DNA of 64,000 bases. Origin: Lachnospiraceae bacterium. GTDB taxonomy: Bacteria > Bacillota > Clostridia > Lachnospirales > Lachnospiraceae. The DNA lies in contig JAQXVT010000029.1 of the NCBI GenBank assembly GCA_029225065.1, forward strand, positions 39,405 to 103,404. The letters run 5' to 3'. The notes beneath the pieces were generated by a model. It did not search any database, was not told where the DNA came from, and saw nothing but the letters and a program-made list of their open reading frames with translations. Shown piece by piece: positions 61,078-64,000 of this stretch (position 1 is the first letter of the stretch; each line of letters starts with the position of its first letter). Made by a program: the position numbers and the translations under genes.

Positions 61078-61951
61078 TTTGTATCTCCTTTTGTCTTATC
61101 ATCTTCCGATAACCAACCGGACTGATTTTGCAGCTTCCCTTAAACGCCCTTGAAAAATTCATCGGATTGTCATAACCGATCCGCTGCGCAATCTCCTGAA
61201 CAGACAGTTCCGTTTTTTCAAGCAGCTCCTGACTTCGGTCAATCCGGCATTTCATCAGATATTCCTGCAGCGACATCCCCATCCGCTGCCGAAACAGTGT
61301 TGAAAAATAGCTTCTGGAAAAACCAACGTATTCTACCGCATCATTTACCGTGATGGTCGCATAATTGTGTCTGATAAACTCAGCCGCAAGCTTTACATAT
61401 ACCTCTGGTGAATTGCGTTTCTGCTGCTGAATCTGCTCCGTTTCCGTCCCACTGTTTATTGCAAGTGCACAAAACTCAAACAGCAGTCCCCTTCTGCGCA
61501 GATCATTCACAAAATTAATCTCCGGCTTTTCATGCATGCGGTAAACCAGATCATAGAATTCCGATATTTCCACTTTAGAATTCATACAGTAGATTCCATC
61601 CGTAAAACCGATCTGCTCACACAGCTCCTTCGCCCGTTCTCCCTTAAAGCCGACCCAGCAGTATCTCCAGGGATCCTCGGTATCCGCCGTATACTCAGCG
61701 AATTCTCCTTCCTTTAAAAGAAACATCTGGCCGCCCTTCGGGTGCAGCTCCTGACCGTTTATATGAAGCGTACCTGTTCCGCTTTGTACCGCGTGCAAAC
61801 AGTAACAGTCCTTCACACTGGAGCCATAAAGGACTCCCTTGTCACACTGCTCAAATCCGCAGGTGATCAGGCAGATATCTCCCGATTGATCGTGATCATA
61901 TTCAAGACAATGATAAAATTTATTTCGTTTCAGCGTATCTTCTGGTTTCAT
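61070..61951 (-). CDS. AraC-family activator of the alpha-galactosidase operon
   Basis: A 293-residue protein starting at ATG 61951 behind GAGAAGGAGATTTCT. The N-terminal cupin-like sugar-binding domain (HAVQSGTGTLHINGQELHPKGGQMFLLKEGEFAEY) is followed by two helix-turn-helix motifs (ITVNDAVEYVGFSRSYFSTLFRQRMGMSLQEYL and SVQEIAQRIGYDNPMNFSRAFKGSCKISPVGY). It is the first gene of its operon. This layout is that of RafR/MsmR-type activators of alpha-galactoside genes. Confidence 0.92.
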   Translation of the reverse strand: MKPEDTLKRNKFYHCLEYDHDQSGDICLITCGFEQCDKGVLYGSSVKDCYCLHAVQSGTGTLHINGQELHPKGGQMFLLKEGEFAEYTADTEDPWRYCWVGFKGERAKELCEQIGFTDGIYCMNSKVEISEFYDLVYRMHEKPEINFVNDLRRRGLLFEFCALAINSGTETEQIQQQKRNSPEVYVKLAAEFIRHNYATITVNDAVEYVGFSRSYFSTLFRQRMGMSLQEYLMKCRIDRSQELLEKTELSVQEIAQRIGYDNPMNFSRAFKGSCKISPVGYRKMIRQKEIQNG

Positions 61952-62038
61952 AGAAATCTCCTTCTCGTTCAGGCGATTCCATGATGTTGTTTTCGGCAAC
62001 ACCATTGAGCTCTTTGGTTGTCTGTATTGTAGTATTTT

Positions 62039-62170
62039 AAGAACAAATTGTACATCTCGTAATGTTTTTTTATATATATCAAAATGTTCTTCAAATTTTC
62101 TTATTTTTAGATATTAGTTTATTTTTTTACATTTTTCTAAAACTAAAACACATTAAAAAAGAACATTTTG
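62039..62170. promoter_or_regulatory. Candidate activator sites upstream of the AraC-led operon
   Basis: CAAAATGTTCTT (62080-62091) and its perfect inverted copy AAGAACATTTTG (62159-62170), plus a third copy AAGAACAAATTG (62039-62050), lie in an AT-rich region upstream of the regulator gene. No other gene is credible here. Confidence 0.45.
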
Positions 62171-62194
62171 AAGTTAATTTTGTTTTGTCAAAAT

Positions 62195-62255
62195 CAAAAA
62201 TAAACGATTACACAGGCTCACGGATTTTCAATCCCAAAGCCGATGTAATCGTTTA
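62195..62255 (-). terminator. Terminator of the D-serine ammonia-lyase gene
   Basis: TAAACGATTACA (62201-62212) pairs perfectly with TGTAATCGTTTA (62244-62255), with GGCT/AGCC inside the loop extending the stem. On the minus strand TTTTTGATTTTG follows. Confidence 0.75.
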
Positions 62256-62374
62256 TCTCCCTCTCATCTTTCTTTTCGTCTGTCTCCTCCCTGTTCTTTG
62301 AGCTGTTCGGCCATGAAACCAGCGTACTCACAGCCACTTTGAACTGGCTCAACTATATCAAACAAAAATTTTGA

Positions 62375-63667
62375 CTACCTCACTCTTTCCAGCAGCTCCT
62401 GCCGCACCTCCTCCGGCATCAGACTTCCACCGGTTGCCCACAAAATATGAGTTGCTCCTTTTGCGTTTTTCATAATCTCATTGTATCGTGCGATACTCTC
62501 CGAGCTGTGCAGCATTGCTGTATAACCATCAAACGCAGCACAGGAGGATGGCTCAATGCAGATCTGTTCCGCATCCCAAAGCAGTCGCATATACACTGGA
62601 AGCTTCTCATCCTCTACCGTAAATTCGCCGTCCAGTATGTAGCGCATCATCTCATAGACCAGTTGAGAGGCCCGTCCAACCGCCAGACCGTCCGCCTCTG
62701 TTTTGCCGCTCAGTCCAAGATCCTGTACACAGATACTACTTCCCTTTTCTGTTACCAGTGCGGCCGCCATACACGGCGCCTGTACCGGCTCTACAAAAAA
62801 GCAGTGTACATTGTCACCCCATATCTGCTTCAGACCAAACGTAATGCCGCCCGGCGCTCCGCCCACTCCGCATGGAAGATACACAAACAGCGGATGTGTC
62901 TCATTCACAGTAATCTGCTGCTCCTCAACTTGCTTTCTAAGCCGTTCCCCGGCTACCGCATAGCCAAGAAACAGATCCTTCGAGTGTTCATCATCCACAA
63001 AGTAACTCTTCGGATCTGCCTCCGAAAGCTTACGTCCCTCGATTACGGCTCTTCCGTAATCATCGGCATATTCTTTTACCGTCACGCCTTTGGAGCGCAG
63101 CAGTTTCTTCTTCCACTCTTTTGCATCTGCTGACATGTGCACGATCGCCTGGTAGCCCAGCGCCGCACTCATGATCCCAATACTCATTCCGAGATTTCCC
63201 GTCGAACCGACCTGCATCTTGTATCCGGCGAAAAAGTCCCTGTGTTTCAGAAGCTTCTCACAAGAATCCCCTTCCTTTAAGATCCCCTGCTCAAATGCAA
63301 GCTCCTCGGTGTGCTTCAGCACCTCGTAAATGCCGCCGCGCGCTTTCACACTTCCTGCAATTGCAAGATGACTGTCACATTTAAGAAACAGCCTCCCCTC
63401 CGGCAGTTCGCCGCACTTCTTTTCCAGCTCCGCTCTTGCCGACGCGATCTCACGAAGCGGTGACTCGATCAGTCCATGATCTTTTGCCGTTTTCGGAAAC
63501 AGCTTTTCAATCAGCGGTGCAAAACGTTCCAGCCGCACAGATGCATCCTCTATATCCTCCTTTTTCAGCAAAAGCCGTTCCTTTTCCTCTGAAAAATGGT
63601 GCATCTCCTCATTTATCCAGCACGTCTCGCGCGCTGCTTTCAGGTCTTCCAGAATGTGATCGTTCAT
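62375..63667 (-). CDS. dsdA: D-serine ammonia-lyase
   Basis: A 430-residue PLP fold-type II enzyme. The start at 63667 (MNDHILEDLK) follows AAAGGAGCTGCAGGC. The cofactor Lys108 is in IAGSVKARGGIYEV, the phosphate loop is PCGVGGAPGGITFGL, and GSTGNLGMSIGIMSAALGYQAIVHMSADAKEWKK is typical of DsdA. It converts D-serine to pyruvate and ammonia and protects against D-serine. Its neighbours are glycosidase genes; no D-serine-specific regulator is adjacent. Confidence 0.94.
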   Translation of the reverse strand: MNDHILEDLKAARETCWINEEMHHFSEEKERLLLKKEDIEDASVRLERFAPLIEKLFPKTAKDHGLIESPLREIASARAELEKKCGELPEGRLFLKCDSHLAIAGSVKARGGIYEVLKHTEELAFEQGILKEGDSCEKLLKHRDFFAGYKMQVGSTGNLGMSIGIMSAALGYQAIVHMSADAKEWKKKLLRSKGVTVKEYADDYGRAVIEGRKLSEADPKSYFVDDEHSKDLFLGYAVAGERLRKQVEEQQITVNETHPLFVYLPCGVGGAPGGITFGLKQIWGDNVHCFFVEPVQAPCMAAALVTEKGSSICVQDLGLSGKTEADGLAVGRASQLVYEMMRYILDGEFTVEDEKLPVYMRLLWDAEQICIEPSSCAAFDGYTAMLHSSESIARYNEIMKNAKGATHILWATGGSLMPEEVRQELLERVR

Positions 63668-63789
63668 GCCTGCAGCTCCTTTCTCCGTATGCCAGACGCT
63701 CATTTTCTGCTGTTATCATACCATGACAGCTTCCTTTTTACCACTGAAAAGCGCTCGAAAAAGAAGCGTTTGTTGACGCACTCCTGTAC

Positions 63790-64000
63790 TTACTCCACCA
63801 GTATCCGAAATACAATCGGCGCACTGCTCTTCTTCTCCGTAAAGATATGAAGCCCTTCTGCGTCACGCCTCCATACCGGCGCTTCTTCTGCTCCAAGCAC
63901 CTCCACCTTCCGAATGATTCCATGGAAATTTGCCGCTCTGGAAGCATCCTGCTCGCCGAGAGAATGGATGCAGTAGTTTCCGTCCTCGCTGCATTTTAAA
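63790..64000 (-). CDS. C-terminal part of a probable alpha-L-fucosidase (GH29), partial
   Basis: Open from the right edge to a TAA at 63790-63792, 69 residues visible. ANFHGIIRKVEVLGAEEAPV, then WRRDAEGLHIFTEKK and IVFRILVE resemble the C-terminal beta-sandwich end of GH29 fucosidases. The catalytic part lies outside the window, so the family call is tentative. It is upstream of dsdA on the same strand. Confidence 0.5.
   Translation of the reverse strand, partial: LKCSEDGNYCIHSLGEQDASRAANFHGIIRKVEVLGAEEAPVWRRDAEGLHIFTEKKSSAPIVFRILVE

Noticed and set aside
62062..62301. A 79-codon hydrophobic plus-strand frame upstream of the AraC gene
   Set aside because: It covers regulatory repeats and the dsdA terminator, has no ribosome site, and arises from AT-rich DNA.

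Overview
The window looks like chromosomal DNA of an anaerobic, probably spore-forming Firmicute of the class Clostridia, most likely Lachnospiraceae. This is inferred from moderate GC with AGGAGG-type ribosome binding sites, a reverse rubrerythrin under a PerR/Fur-type regulator, a SpoIIQ-like degenerate LytM protein, a type 2 isoleucyl-tRNA synthetase, a DUF4860-type pilin locus and several carbohydrate ABC/glycosidase loci. No tRNA, rRNA or CRISPR array was seen.

Layout. 1-4.7 kb: a zinc-ribbon membrane protein running off the left edge, a PLP aminotransferase, a small zincin, a CmpB-like membrane protein and small proteins, all on the minus strand. 4.9-5.6 kb: fused remnants of a sugar ABC transporter and of another gene. 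5.7-7.6 kb: a short KdpD-like sensor kinase and its KdpE-like regulator. 7.7-13.1 kb: TelA-like and XpaC-like proteins and a secreted SH3/NlpC wall hydrolase. 13.5-16.2 kb: oxidative stress genes (thioredoxin reductase, PerR-like regulator, reverse rubrerythrin) with visible operators.

16.1-22.1 kb is a compact integrated element of about 6 kb, bounded by a perfect 73-bp direct repeat of the 3' end of the rubrerythrin gene. It carries a tyrosine integrase, a serine recombinase, a winged-helix replication-type protein beside an iteron and DnaA-box region, small regulators and an unknown secreted protein. It has no recognisable relaxase or phage structural genes. 22.2-24.4 kb is a decaying LysR/SLC13/2-hydroxyacid dehydrogenase locus. 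24.4-27.2 kb holds a divergent Ser/Thr kinase and XRE regulator, then a SpoIIQ-like protein. 27.6-33.3 kb holds glycogen phosphorylase and IleRS, the latter with a foldback repeat in its leader.

33.7-36.0 kb holds a YesL-like protein and a secreted Pro-Pro-endopeptidase-like metalloprotease behind a c-di-GMP-I riboswitch with its own terminator. This is the arrangement known for PPEP-1 (Zmp1) of Clostridioides difficile. 36.1-42.3 kb is an arabinoside locus (LacI regulator, GH51, ABC transporter) with two perfect operator palindromes at the promoter. 42.4-49.7 kb is a type IV pilus/type II secretion-like cluster (PilC/GspF, pilin-like proteins, PilT) interrupted by an AAA-ATPase/PD-(D/E)XK gene. 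49.7-64 kb is a glycan locus: an esterase, a YesM/YesN-type two-component system, an ABC transporter, a GH5-like hydrolase, a convergent operon of AraC, GH27 alpha-galactosidase, a zinc mini-protein and an orphan binding protein, then D-serine ammonia-lyase and the tail of a probable GH29 fucosidase.

Two families of short dispersed intergenic repeats are scattered through the chromosomal part.
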